Positions 1 to 9,343 of a stretch of 64,000 bases of DNA are shown here, one piece after another. This DNA comes from an alpha proteobacterium MED-G09. Its GTDB lineage: Bacteria > Pseudomonadota > Alphaproteobacteria > MED-G09. The notes under the pieces are model-generated. The model was not told the DNA's origin and ran no database searches. It saw only the letters and a program-made list of their open reading frames with translations. Each line of letters opens with the position of its first letter. The first letter of the stretch is position 1. The stretch spans positions 62,001-126,000 of the forward strand of contig CAJIZT010000006.1 of NCBI GenBank assembly GCA_905182015.1. Reading direction: 5' to 3'. A program made the translations under genes and the position numbers.

Positions 1-2282
1 ACATTAAATTTAATCATAAATGAATTAGAAGGTTTTAGATCTCTGTATTCTGAGTTTTTCCTTCTAAATCCTAGCTCAAATGACATGCAGTCATCAATAT
101 AAACTATCGAGAGTCTATTGTTTAAAGAATTTTTAGAGACCACATCATACCTTACGGCAGCCTGGATAAGCCATTGATCTGTTATATTAAAAAAACTAGC
201 GAACCTTGCTTCTTTTTGCTCTTTAAAATTCAAAATTTCAGCATTATTTAAAAGTGCATGACCTGCTCTGAATCCCCACCTTGGGTATGTGATTAATATA
301 TCGAATTCTGACCTTCTTAGGTTTATATCGTGATCATCAAGCCTTCCTTTGTATGAAAGTGTTATTTCTTTATTGGGTTTAAATAAAAAATCTACAATAA
401 AGTCTGATAATTTTTTTTCTAATCCTGATCCTTTTTCAAAAGTATCAGGATTTTTAAATTTATAACTTTGTCCTATTAACCCAGAGAAGACACCAGTTTT
501 ATTAAAGAAGTGAGAAACCTTAACTCCGTAATTAACCCTGCTACCTGTTTCCCAAAAATCTAGGCCTGGCATACGATTTCTTGAAAAAATATTATGAGAG
601 TTTAACTCAAAGCCAATACTATCTTCATTTGGCATTCTAAGGTTCTTACTTTTGTCCACTGAATAAGAAATCTGAATTGTTGGCTCAATGATCGTAGGGG
701 AGTGGTTGTTTTTTAAGGGGAATTTCCATTCAGCAATAACTGATGGGAGAAGGCGGTACATATCCTTTTTTATCCCGTAAGGATTTGATGGTAAAAGTCT
801 AGTTGAGTTATTTGGTATCCATTTTTTTTTAGACCTGTAAGCATCGCCTCGTAAATTTAAGTTTATCTTAAAGATATGCCCACTTTCTTTTATAAACTGC
901 CTTGCCCAATCAATTTCACTTGATAAGCGGTACGTGTTACCATCAGTTTTCCTAATCAAACCAAGCATTTCAATGGATATTTTGGATTTTCCTCCAAATA
1001 TTATCTTATCAGGATTCCATAAGAACTTTATTTCTGGAAGAATTAGAGGTTCAGAACCATTTTCTTCAGGCAATAGAGATGAAAAATGAAATGAATTTAT
1101 TTCTATCTGAGCATTCTTCCAATACCTAGATAGTGATAAGTGAGATTTAATATCTGTTTCGTCGTTTAAATCAAATCTTCTTAAGAAGGTGTCGTCAGAA
1201 ACAAATTTTCCGTTAAAATCTAAATTCCAATTATTAAGTTGAAAGTTACCAGACGCTTCAAAGGATCCCCTAAAATCATAACCAATTGAATCGGCTATTG
1301 ATGAGGGTCGAGAGTCATCTATATCCGCAATCTCAACATTAACAATTGAGTGAGTATTTCCATCATAATCAAAAACTAATTTCTTGTTTAATTTTTTTAA
1401 GTACTCAGGATTATTAAAAGGTGAGCTAATAATAGAATTCCAATCATTGTTGATATTTATAGTTTTTGACTTAAAGTCATCATTCAAGGAGGCGGCTATA
1501 GCATGGAAATTTATTCTACCCCTTTTGAATCTTTGCCTCCACTCACCCTCGGCAACAAATGCTCCTTTTGTTATAACCCAGGGAGTTATTGTTAAGTCAT
1601 AGGTTGGTGCAAGATTCATATAGTATGGAGTTTTAATATTTAACCCAAGATCTCCAGAGCTTGTTATTATTGGTGCCAGAAAACCACTCTTCCTTTTTAT
1701 TTGCGGACTAAGGTGTTTGGCGATTGGGATATAAAAAATGGGAAAGCCAAATAGCTCGAATCTAGCTCCTTCATAAACAATGTCGCCACTAGTCTCGTCA
1801 TAAATAATTCTATTTGCTTTTATTTGCCAAGACGGATTCTCTCTAGAATTATCACATTTCTTGCAAGGGGAAAAAATACCCTTCCTTAGGATAATTGAAT
1901 TACCCTCGCTTCTGATTGCATAAGACGCAGATATACTTTCACCTTCCTTGGTTAAAAGGGTGGGTTTCTCAATAACTCCATTCTTTAAATCTGAAGAAAG
2001 TTTTATTTTTGAAGCGATAATAGTAGGCCCATTGAGGTCCTTAATAATAATATTTCCTTTACCTGCAAGGGTGTTATTTTCTTTATTAAAAGATATCTCA
2101 TCTGCCATTACAGTAAGATTATCTCTAGTAATTTTTACAGATCCAACTGCTTTGATTTCACCGCTTTTATTTAGATATTCAATTTTATCAGCTTCTATTG
2201 AATTAGCCTCTTTATCCTGACCATAGCTATTTAAAGAAAATACCAGGAAGGCAACTAAAGAAAAAAATATTTTTATTATCAC
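1..2282 (-). CDS. lptD: LPS-assembly outer membrane protein LptD (3' end outside window)
   Basis: This reading frame has no stop on the minus strand and runs off the window edge, so about 760 residues are visible. It begins with GTG at 2280-2282, directly after the TAG of lptG, and opens with a hydrophobic signal peptide (roughly residues 1-22). An OstA-like N-terminal domain of short beta repeats follows. It contains the CxxC patch and downstream tryptophan (around residue 140) typical of alphaproteobacterial LptD, and then a long beta-barrel-like region rich in alternating hydrophobic residues. LptD is the outer membrane component that inserts lipopolysaccharide into the outer leaflet. The order lptF-lptG-lptD on one strand with no spacing supports the call and suggests one transcript. 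Adjacent surA/pdxA/ksgA, often next to lptD, would lie outside the window. Confidence 0.9.
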   Translation of the reverse strand, partial: MIIKIFFSLVAFLVFSLNSYGQDKEANSIEADKIEYLNKSGEIKAVGSVKITRDNLTVMADEISFNKENNTLAGKGNIIIKDLNGPTIIASKIKLSSDLKNGVIEKPTLLTKEGESISASYAIRSEGNSIILRKGIFSPCKKCDNSRENPSWQIKANRIIYDETSGDIVYEGARFELFGFPIFYIPIAKHLSPQIKRKSGFLAPIITSSGDLGLNIKTPYYMNLAPTYDLTITPWVITKGAFVAEGEWRQRFKRGRINFHAIAASLNDDFKSKTININNDWNSIISSPFNNPEYLKKLNKKLVFDYDGNTHSIVNVEIADIDDSRPSSIADSIGYDFRGSFEASGNFQLNNWNLDFNGKFVSDDTFLRRFDLNDETDIKSHLSLSRYWKNAQIEINSFHFSSLLPEENGSEPLILPEIKFLWNPDKIIFGGKSKISIEMLGLIRKTDGNTYRLSSEIDWARQFIKESGHIFKINLNLRGDAYRSKKKWIPNNSTRLLPSNPYGIKKDMYRLLPSVIAEWKFPLKNNHSPTIIEPTIQISYSVDKSKNLRMPNEDSIGFELNSHNIFSRNRMPGLDFWETGSRVNYGVKVSHFFNKTGVFSGLIGQSYKFKNPDTFEKGSGLEKKLSDFIVDFLFKPNKEITLSYKGRLDDHDINLRRSEFDILITYPRWGFRAGHALLNNAEILNFKEQKEARFASFFNITDQWLIQAAVRYDVVSKNSLNNRLSIVYIDDCMSFELGFRRKNSEYRDLKPSNSFMIKFN

Positions 2283-3383
2283 CTAACCTTCCTCGATATA
2301 TATTAGAGCGCTTACGCCAAGCAGTATAGCTATAATAGGTGGCGACCAAGCCGATAGTAATGGACTTATACTCCCTGATGATCCAAATGCGGAGGCTACA
2401 TTAGCAAATGTGTATAAGAACAAACCACACAACAATCCAGATAGAATTAAACTATTGGTTTTTTCAGACCTTATAAACCTGACTGAAAATGGTGCGGCTA
2501 TGATAAGCATCGATGAAAGAAAGAAAGGAAAGGCTAAAATAGAGTGGAACTTTGTCTTGTGTCTTGAGGCATTAAAACCAGCCTGTTCTGCAATTTTTAT
2601 AAATTTTGGAAGGTTCCACAATGAAATTGTTTCAGGTGGAGCAAAGTTTTCCTGAATCTGATTTGGTGTTAAGTTTGTTTTAATTGTTATTCTTGCTTTA
2701 TATTCTGGTTTTTTATTAAATTCATACACCCAAACATTATTTAATTCCCAAAAATTTTTTATTAACGATGCACTTTTTGCATCATAGCGGCTTATTAATT
2801 TACCTCCTGCAGCATGGTTAAAGAAAATTACTTTTTCAAGGTTACTTGCTTGCTTTTCAAGCCCCAAAGAATTAATGATTCTATAAGAATTATTTTTTAG
2901 ATTTGAGTCTTTAAGCCATAGGCCGTTTTCTGATAATGTTACAAGGCTAGGTTGACCTCTTAAGAATCTAGCCTCATTTTCTTTGAATTTATATGTTGAT
3001 GTGGCAATCAAAGGTTGAAGAATTAATATAATAAAAAATCCAATTACCATTATTAGACTTACACCCGGGGCTAGTAAACGCCAAATTGAAATACCGCTCG
3101 CTCTGGCTACAACTAACTCCGAACGTTTTGCTAAAATAAAAAATGAACTTAGTGAGGCAAATAGAACTACAAAAGGAAGTATTTCGAATATCATTCCCGG
3201 AAGCTTTAAGGTCGCTAGCTTAAGCGCTAAAAAAATATTGCTATCATTGGATTTTGAAATTCTTCTAGACAGCTCAATTGCATCAATTAAAAAAATGAAA
3301 CTAGATGAGATTAAGGTGCAGTATAAAAGAGAATTCAAAAGATTTTTTGAAAAGTAAGATGATAATAAATTTTTAATTTTCAT
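2283..3383 (-). CDS. lptG: LPS export ABC transporter permease LptG
   Basis: This 366-residue integral membrane protein belongs to the YjgP/YjgQ family. It has hydrophobic segments near residues 15-35, 60-80 and 100-120, a central periplasmic beta-jellyroll-like region (about 130-265), and three further helices at the C-terminus. With LptF and the ATPase LptB, which is not in this window, it extracts lipopolysaccharide from the inner membrane for transfer along the Lpt bridge. The gene lies 4 bases downstream of lptF and its stop codon abuts the lptD start. The split between lptF and lptG is made from gene order and similarity of the first helices; the two permeases are homologous and could only be confused with each other. 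Confidence 0.9.
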   Translation of the reverse strand: MKIKNLLSSYFSKNLLNSLLYCTLISSSFIFLIDAIELSRRISKSNDSNIFLALKLATLKLPGMIFEILPFVVLFASLSSFFILAKRSELVVARASGISIWRLLAPGVSLIMVIGFFIILILQPLIATSTYKFKENEARFLRGQPSLVTLSENGLWLKDSNLKNNSYRIINSLGLEKQASNLEKVIFFNHAAGGKLISRYDAKSASLIKNFWELNNVWVYEFNKKPEYKARITIKTNLTPNQIQENFAPPETISLWNLPKFIKIAEQAGFNASRHKTKFHSILAFPFFLSSMLIIAAPFSVRFIRSEKTNSLILSGLLCGLFLYTFANVASAFGSSGSISPLLSAWSPPIIAILLGVSALIYIEEG

Positions 3384-3387
3384 GATT

Positions 3388-4491
3388 TTAAATCTCTAGC
3401 CTTAAGATATTATCTCTTATTGACAGGAGACATATCAGAATTAACAAAACCGGCAATAAATAAAGAATTAAAATGGGAGCAAGGTTACTTTGGGCTTGAG
3501 ATGCAACGAAGAAATCAATAAGTTGAAATAGTATAATGCTTGTAGTTAATTTTATAATATTTTTGCTTCGCTCCCTTCTGTCAAACCTTCCCTTTATAAA
3601 GACTGAGAATGAAAAAATGATTAATGCTAATGGGTGAATTATTTGAGCCAACTTATGGTTTCCTGCAGCTCTTAGAGTATTCTTTCTTGATTTTGCATAC
3701 TCGTCTTCGATACTCGGAAATAATAAATCACCAATATACCTTTGGCTGGAATCAAAATTAAGGTTTTTATCCTCTGTTAAAAATTCCGAAAAGAGGTACT
3801 CATTTTTTTCAAAACTAACAGTAGTCATGCCTGGACCATCTAATAATAGATTTCTGTGCTGAATACTTCCATTTAAAAGTATTAGCTTTGGATTATTATT
3901 TTTATTAACTAAATAACCTTTTTCTGCAGAGTAAGTAATAGGAGATAGGGCGTTCCTGTTATCGTGAACGAGGATTCCTTCAATAGATACATTGCTATCT
4001 TTTTTGTGAGCATAAACAGTTAGACCTTTTGCTGGCATAGAAAACATCCCATCCCTTATTAAGGTGCCAGATAAATCATGACGAATCTCATGAATTTTAA
4101 ACTTTGTATACCTCATTCCACTTGGTCCTAAAAAGAGTGAAAACACTAGAAGTAGAATAGTTAATATTACTCCAAAATAAAAAAAAGGTCGAAATAGCTT
4201 TTTCGGTTTCATACCCGAGGACATAAGAACCACAAGCTCTTTGTCTGAAGCAAGTGTTTGGAGTGTGTATGAGGTCGCAGTAAAGACGACCAGCGGGATA
4301 ATTTGAGCTATTATATTTGGTAAAACAGTTACTGTTAAAATAAAAAACACTTTTAGATCAACCCCACGCATAACAATTTCATCGAGCATCTTGAGGACTT
4401 GACCTAGCCAAGCTAGTGATAGCATTCCTAACAAGACTATAGTAAAAGCGAACACAAGCTTGCCAATTATATATTTATCAATACTTTTCAT
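3388..4491 (-). CDS. lptF: LPS export ABC transporter permease LptF
   Basis: This is the second YjgP/YjgQ family permease, 367 residues from the ATG at 4489-4491. An in-frame TTG at 4513-4515 would add eight residues but gives an unlikely N-terminus, while MKSIDKYIIGKLVFAF resembles family starts. Membrane helices lie near residues 10-35, 50-75 and 95-115, followed by a periplasmic domain and a C-terminal helix bundle. It pairs with LptG in the LptB2FG exporter. No convincing Shine-Dalgarno site precedes the ATG. A TATAAT hexamer (minus strand, 4502-4507) sits so close that the transcript may be almost leaderless. The gene is divergent from pepA. Confidence 0.9.
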   Translation of the reverse strand: MKSIDKYIIGKLVFAFTIVLLGMLSLAWLGQVLKMLDEIVMRGVDLKVFFILTVTVLPNIIAQIIPLVVFTATSYTLQTLASDKELVVLMSSGMKPKKLFRPFFYFGVILTILLLVFSLFLGPSGMRYTKFKIHEIRHDLSGTLIRDGMFSMPAKGLTVYAHKKDSNVSIEGILVHDNRNALSPITYSAEKGYLVNKNNNPKLILLNGSIQHRNLLLDGPGMTTVSFEKNEYLFSEFLTEDKNLNFDSSQRYIGDLLFPSIEDEYAKSRKNTLRAAGNHKLAQIIHPLALIIFSFSVFIKGRFDRRERSKNIIKLTTSIILFQLIDFFVASQAQSNLAPILILYLLPVLLILICLLSIRDNILRLEI

Positions 4492-4579
4492 TTTATATCG
4501 TATTATATACGACAAACTATACCCTTAAGCGATAAATAATGTTAACAAGTGGTTGAATAAGAAATATTTGGAGAACGAT

Positions 4580-6046
4580 ATGAACGTAACTTTTACTTCT
4601 AAATTATCAGTAAAAAAAGATATACTGGCTATTATAAGCGATAAAAAATCATTAGCTAGTTTTGAGGAGTTGAGCAAAGGTGTTCTAAATAAAGTTATTA
4701 ATATAGCTAAATATGAAAATTTTAAGTTCAATAAGCTAGAATCACTCGAAATTATTGGTGAAGAAAAAAGTGGGTATTCAAAAATAATAGTAATTGGATC
4801 TGGAGAAAGCTCATCCTTGTCTCTTAAGGACCAAGATCTTATTGGGGGAAAGATTCTTCAGCTAGGATCCGGATCTCTTGGTGGCGATATCGATGTCTTG
4901 ATATCAAAAAATATTGATAATGATAAAGGAATTGAAAGAATTGGTTATGGTGCGATCTTGGGGTCATACCGTTTTGATAAATACAAATCAAAAAAGAAAA
5001 AGATAAACCTACCTAAGAATATTAAAATTGTATCAAAAAATTTTAAATTATTAACAAAAAAACTTAATCAAAAAAAATCAGTAGCGGAAGGTGTTTTCCT
5101 TGCAAGAGATTTGGTCAATGAACCTAGTAATATTTTGAATCCAGAGTCTTATGCGAAAAGAATAAAAGAATTATCTAAGTATGGTCTTAAGGTTGAGGTA
5201 TTAAACGAAACGAAAATGAAAAAATTAGGAATGGACTCCCTTCTTGGTGTTGGTAGAGGGAGTCAATATGAGAGTCAGTTAGTTATAATTAAATGGGATG
5301 GATTAAAAAACAAAACAAAAAAACCTATTTGCTTTGTTGGAAAAGGGGTTTGCTTTGATTCTGGCGGCATCTCTTTAAAGCCAGGGAATAAAATGGAAGA
5401 AATGATTGGTGATATGGGCGGATCTGCTGCCGTTGTTGGGTTAATGAAATCTCTCGCCTTAAGAAAGGCTCCTGTAAACGTTGTTAGTGTTGTTGGATTA
5501 GTGGAAAATATGCCAGACGGAACTGCTCAAAAACCAGGCGATATTATAAAATCGATGTCAGGTCAAACAATTGAAATTCAAAATACAGATGCAGAGGGCC
5601 GATTAGTTCTTGCTGATGCATTGTGGTATGCTCAAGATAGATTTAAGCCTGAGTTTATGATTGATCTAGCCACATTAACAGGTGCTATAGTTATGTCTTT
5701 AGGAAATAAAATGGCAGGAATTTTTAGTAATAATGACAACCTTGCCGATAAGCTTTATCAGGCAGGTGAAGATTCTGGTGATAAGGTTTGGAGGTTACCT
5801 CTTTCAGATTCATACGATAAAATGATTAACTCTAAATTTGCAGATATGAAAAATATTGGCGCAGGCGGTGCTGGATCGATAACTGCGGCTCAATTTTTAA
5901 AACGCTTTGTTAATAAGACCCCCTGGGTCCATATTGATATTGCAGGCACTGCAACAGGTATGGAGAAAAACTCAATTAATAATAGTTGGGCAACGGGATT
6001 TGGCGTTCACCTTCTTGATACGCTGGTTTCAAAGTTTTATGAGTAA
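4580..6046 (+). CDS. pepA: Leucyl aminopeptidase (M17, cytosol aminopeptidase PepA)
   Basis: This M17 metallo-aminopeptidase removes N-terminal residues from peptides in the cytoplasm using two metal ions. The signature NTDAEGR is at residues 335-341, and the upstream GKGVCFDSGG segment supplies metal and active-site residues. An N-terminal macro-like domain covers about residues 1-170. I chose the ATG at 4580, giving 488 residues, because it has a good ribosome site (TTGGAGAA, 4569-4576); the in-frame codon at 4553 has none. The gene is divergent from lptF and followed 3 bases later by holC, a common order in Proteobacteria. In some bacteria PepA also binds DNA, but nothing here tests that. 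Confidence 0.93.
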   Translation: MNVTFTSKLSVKKDILAIISDKKSLASFEELSKGVLNKVINIAKYENFKFNKLESLEIIGEEKSGYSKIIVIGSGESSSLSLKDQDLIGGKILQLGSGSLGGDIDVLISKNIDNDKGIERIGYGAILGSYRFDKYKSKKKKINLPKNIKIVSKNFKLLTKKLNQKKSVAEGVFLARDLVNEPSNILNPESYAKRIKELSKYGLKVEVLNETKMKKLGMDSLLGVGRGSQYESQLVIIKWDGLKNKTKKPICFVGKGVCFDSGGISLKPGNKMEEMIGDMGGSAAVVGLMKSLALRKAPVNVVSVVGLVENMPDGTAQKPGDIIKSMSGQTIEIQNTDAEGRLVLADALWYAQDRFKPEFMIDLATLTGAIVMSLGNKMAGIFSNNDNLADKLYQAGEDSGDKVWRLPLSDSYDKMINSKFADMKNIGAGGAGSITAAQFLKRFVNKTPWVHIDIAGTATGMEKNSINNSWATGFGVHLLDTLVSKFYE

Positions 6047-6049
6047 GAA

Positions 6050-6499
6050 TTGCCCGAGATATTTTTTTATAAAGTAAGAAATTCAAGTAGCGAGTTATTT
6101 TTAATATCTTTGATTGAAAAATCAATTTCTAAAAATTGGAATGCTGTTATCTTGATGGACAATATTGAAAGAATGGAAGAGCTTAATGATTTGTTGTGGA
6201 CCTATGATAGTACTTCATTCATTCCACATGGAGGGCAAAGCGATATGACTCCTGAAAGGCAAAAAGTTTATCTAACTTGTGCTGAGGAAAATCCTAATAA
6301 ATCAGAAATTATTTTTTCAATTGATGGGGTTATAATAAATAAACCAGAGAATTGGAAAAGGTGTGTTTATATTTTTAATAAACAAAATCTTAAGGTTACT
6401 GAAGATTTAGAATCATATAACCGTGAAATTCAGAAACTAGATTATAAACAGAAATATTTTGAACAAGATAAAAATGGAAAGTGGATTAATAAGGATTAA
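6050..6499 (+). CDS. holC: DNA polymerase III chi subunit
   Basis: The 149-residue product resembles HolC, the chi subunit that links the DNA polymerase III clamp loader to single-strand DNA-binding protein. Features seen are the short N-terminal beta strand (EIFFYKV), a segment around residues 35-60 ending in [12 protein letters not shown], and a late [14 protein letters not shown] strand, all typical of the family. Translation probably starts at TTG (6050), three bases after pepA, because no ATG fits the conserved N-terminus. The pepA-holC-ndk order is widespread in Proteobacteria and supports the assignment. Sequence similarity across this family is low, so gene context carries part of the weight. 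Confidence 0.82.
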   Translation: MPEIFFYKVRNSSSELFLISLIEKSISKNWNAVILMDNIERMEELNDLLWTYDSTSFIPHGGQSDMTPERQKVYLTCAEENPNKSEIIFSIDGVIINKPENWKRCVYIFNKQNLKVTEDLESYNREIQKLDYKQKYFEQDKNGKWINKD

Positions 6500-6512
6500 A
6501 GGAGAAAAAAAT

Positions 6513-6935
6513 ATGACAAAACAAAGAACTCTATCAATAATTAAGCCTGATGCAACAAAGCGAAATATCACAGGAAAAATAATTAAAAAGTTTGAGGATG
6601 GTGGATTATCTATTATAGCTCAAAAAAGACTCTTATTAACCTCAGTACAAGCTGAAGGTTTTTATTCCGTTCATAAAGAGAGGCCTTTTTACAATGATTT
6701 GGTAAATTTTATGACGTCAGGCCCTGTAGTTGTTCAGGTTCTTGAAGGGGAGAATGCTATTCAAAAAAATAGAGATATTATGGGCGCAACGAATCCAAAA
6801 GAAGCCGATAAAGGTACAATTAGAGAGGAGTTTGCTCTAAATATTGAGGCTAACTCAGTACACGGTTCTGATTCTGAGGAGAGCGCTAGTAATGAGATTG
6901 CCTTTTTCTTTGCTGAGGGTGAGATTAATCCGTAG
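6513..6935 (+). CDS. ndk: Nucleoside diphosphate kinase
   Basis: Ndk transfers the gamma phosphate of ATP to nucleoside diphosphates through a phosphohistidine. The predicted enzyme has 140 residues, the usual bacterial size. It opens with TLSIIKPDA and carries the catalytic histidine at position 117 within NSVHGSDS. The ATG at 6513 is preceded by AAAGGAG (6498-6504); an upstream in-frame ATG at 6459 lies inside holC and would add a foreign N-terminus. The gene ends two bases from the convergent purN stop, so any terminator must lie within purN coding sequence. Confidence 0.96.
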   Translation: MTKQRTLSIIKPDATKRNITGKIIKKFEDGGLSIIAQKRLLLTSVQAEGFYSVHKERPFYNDLVNFMTSGPVVVQVLEGENAIQKNRDIMGATNPKEADKGTIREEFALNIEANSVHGSDSEESASNEIAFFFAEGEINP

Positions 6936-6937
6936 GC

Positions 6938-7573
6938 TTATAATTTAAACTCGCTCAACATCTCTAATGCCTTCTTTGTATAGATAACTTTGTCTTGATT
7001 GATCGATACTAGGTCTTCAGCGAATAACTGAAGGCATAACGGGTAAATCCTGTGCTCCAAATTTAGTATCCTCTCAGACAGTAATTTAGTATTATCGTCG
7101 GAATTAACCGACGTGATTGCTTGAGAAATTATCGGCCCCTCGTCTACTCCTGATCTTACCATATGAACTGTACATCCTGAAAATTTAACACCCTGATCTA
7201 TTGCGCGTTGATGAGTATTCAAGCCTTTAAACGATGGCAGGAGAGATGGGTGGATATTGAGATGTTTATTAAACCAATTTTTAACAAAATCTTCTCCGTG
7301 AATACGCATAAAGCCAGCGTTGCATATAAAATCTATATTATTGTTGGTTAAAATTTCATTAACTGCTTCATCAAATTTTTTTCTATCGTTAAAGAGTCTG
7401 TGGTCAATAGAGTGCGCCCTTATTCCTTTTGATTTAGCGTATTCTAATCCTTTAGCGTTGGGGTTATTGGAGATAACAATATTAATACTTGCCTTGGTAT
7501 TTTCTTTCTCACAGGACTCTATTAATTTAATCATATTTGAGCCAAAACCAGATATTAAAATTCCAACTCGCAT
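6938..7573 (-). CDS. purN: Phosphoribosylglycinamide formyltransferase
   Basis: PurN formylates glycinamide ribonucleotide with 10-formyltetrahydrofolate, the third step of purine synthesis. The 211-residue frame begins with the nucleotide-binding VGILISGFGSN. The catalytic triad is visible as Asn106 and His108 in NIHPSLLPSFKG and Asp144 in GVDEGPI, the same numbering as in the E. coli enzyme. It lies 6 bases downstream of purM on the minus strand and is surely co-transcribed with it. It converges on ndk. Confidence 0.95.
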   Translation of the reverse strand: MRVGILISGFGSNMIKLIESCEKENTKASINIVISNNPNAKGLEYAKSKGIRAHSIDHRLFNDRKKFDEAVNEILTNNNIDFICNAGFMRIHGEDFVKNWFNKHLNIHPSLLPSFKGLNTHQRAIDQGVKFSGCTVHMVRSGVDEGPIISQAITSVNSDDNTKLLSERILNLEHRIYPLCLQLFAEDLVSINQDKVIYTKKALEMLSEFKL

Positions 7574-7579
7574 TATTTT

Positions 7580-8677
7580 TTAACCCTTAATATACGTAAT
7601 ACCAGATTCATTATCTCTATCTTTAGTTATTTCACCAATGATAAAATGATCTTCATTAATTTTTCTTAGGTAAGCAGATAATTTTTTAGAATCGTCAGAC
7701 GAAGCAATTAAAATTAAACCTATTCCACAATTTAAAGTTCGCAAAATTTCTTCCTCATCCACGTTTCCAAGATTTTTTAACCAATTAAATATTTCAGGTC
7801 TATCCCAGGATGATAAATCTATTTGAGCATTAACCGATGAACTGGGAAATATTCGAGGAAGGTTTTCAGTTATACCCCCTCCTGTAATATGGGATATAGC
7901 CTTGATGCCACCAATCTTTTTTATCAGGTCGAGAACAAGCTTAACGTATATTTTGGTTGGCTCTAAAAGAATCTCAGAAATTTTCTTCTGACTATCATTT
8001 GGCATCGGAAGAGATGTCTTAATGCCTCTTTGGTTTATTATATTTCTGACCAAAGAGTAACCGTTTGAATGAAGTCCATTTGAAGGGAGGCCGATAATCA
8101 CATCCCCTTCAATTATATCGTTACTCGGCAAAAGATTTTTCCTTTCTACGATTCCAACAGAAAACCCAGCTAGGTCAAAGTGTTTTTTTTCATATAACCC
8201 AGGCATTTCAGCTGTTTCTCCACCTATTAAAGCACAATTTGATTGAACACATCCATTTGCAATACTCTCGATGATTTTTGTTGCAACTTCATTTGAAAGA
8301 ACACCTGTTGCAAAATAATCTAAAAAGTAAAGTGGCTCAGCTCCTTGAACAATTAAGTCATTAACGCACATTGCCACAAGATCTATGCCGATGTTTTCAT
8401 AAAAGTCATGCTCTATAGCTAGGAGCAATTTTGTTCCTACACCATCCGTGGAGGATACCAAAAGTGGATCCTTATAGTCACAAAAGGAAAGATCAAAAAT
8501 TCCACCGAATCCACCAATTTTAGTATCCGCTCCTGGCCTTTGAGTTTTTTTAATAATCGGCTTTATATTCTCAATAAGATTACTAGCTTTTTCTATATCA
8601 ACTCCTGACGAGGCGTAGGTAATTTTACTTCCACCGTCCTGAGTATTCTGATTTTTATTTATTTTTCTTTCTGTCAA
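7580..8677 (-). CDS. purM: Phosphoribosylformylglycinamidine cyclo-ligase
   Basis: PurM is the ATP-dependent AIR synthetase of purine biosynthesis. The 365-residue protein carries DGVGTKL at residues 78-84 and GGETAEMPG at 152-160, both characteristic of the PurM/PurL ATP-binding fold, and the GLHSNGYS motif near residue 200. The first 15 residues are polar and poorly conserved, so a slightly later start is possible. purM leads a two-gene purMN operon and is divergent from the CDP-alcohol transferase gene. The intervening 97 bases are almost pure A/T and no promoter can be singled out. Confidence 0.95.
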   Translation of the reverse strand: MTERKINKNQNTQDGGSKITYASSGVDIEKASNLIENIKPIIKKTQRPGADTKIGGFGGIFDLSFCDYKDPLLVSSTDGVGTKLLLAIEHDFYENIGIDLVAMCVNDLIVQGAEPLYFLDYFATGVLSNEVATKIIESIANGCVQSNCALIGGETAEMPGLYEKKHFDLAGFSVGIVERKNLLPSNDIIEGDVIIGLPSNGLHSNGYSLVRNIINQRGIKTSLPMPNDSQKKISEILLEPTKIYVKLVLDLIKKIGGIKAISHITGGGITENLPRIFPSSSVNAQIDLSSWDRPEIFNWLKNLGNVDEEEILRTLNCGIGLILIASSDDSKKLSAYLRKINEDHFIIGEITKDRDNESGITYIKG

Positions 8678-8774
8678 TTTTTCGACCTTAATATTTAATA
8701 TATTTAATGATAATAAACTCTTTTATTATAAATAAATAAATATATCATTATTATTTTCTATTAAGGTTAAATAA

Positions 8775-9332
8775 ATGAATTTTGCAAATATTATCACTGT
8801 CGTAAGACTATTGCTGACGCCAATCATAATTTGGTTAATATTATCACATTACTATAGTTTTGCTTTAATATTCTTTATTATAAGTGGTCTTTCTGATGCT
8901 CTGGACGGCTTTATTGCAGAGCAATTTAATCAAAAAACAGTTCTAGGTAGCTACCTTGATCCAATTGCAGATAAAACTTTAATAGTCTCATCAATATTAG
9001 CTTTGGCTTACGTGGGTAGTATACCATCCTGGCTTGTAATACTAATTGTGTCTAGGGATCTTGCAATTTTAGGCGCAGTAATAGTTTCTTGGCTGGCAGA
9101 AAGTAGTTTAAAAATTGAACCGATTATTTCTAGTAAAATAAATACCTTTCTTCAAATAGTTTACATTGGCCTATTGCTTCTTAATAATTCAATTTCTGAT
9201 TCCATGAATGATTTGAGTACTTATATTCTTCCTGTTTTTTCAATTTTAATTGCATTTTCTACCTTAAGTTCATGGTTCTCATATCTTTTATTGTGGTTAA
9301 GAAGTATGGGTATAGTTAACGGTAATAGATAG
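8775..9332 (+). CDS. CDP-alcohol phosphatidyltransferase family protein (PgsA-like)
   Basis: This 185-residue integral membrane enzyme belongs to the CDP-alcohol phosphatidyltransferase family, which swaps CMP of CDP-diacylglycerol (or a similar donor) for an alcohol. The metal-binding motif is complete in its aspartates: Asp41, Asp44, Gly45, Gly58, Asp62 and Asp66. The residue after the motif alanine, normally arginine, is glutamate (Glu49). About five hydrophobic helices surround it. Position between purM and hdaA is conserved in many alphaproteobacteria, where the paralogue's acceptor is generally unproven. It could be a phosphatidylglycerophosphate synthase or a relative with another acceptor. 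A gap of 11 bases to hdaA suggests an operon. Confidence 0.85.
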   Translation: MNFANIITVVRLLLTPIIIWLILSHYYSFALIFFIISGLSDALDGFIAEQFNQKTVLGSYLDPIADKTLIVSSILALAYVGSIPSWLVILIVSRDLAILGAVIVSWLAESSLKIEPIISSKINTFLQIVYIGLLLLNNSISDSMNDLSTYILPVFSILIAFSTLSSWFSYLLLWLRSMGIVNGNR

Positions 9333-9343
9333 TTAGAGAAATT

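Noticed and set aside
4553-4579. Nine-codon upstream extension of pepA
   Set aside because: No ribosome site at 4553, and a good one precedes the ATG at 4580.
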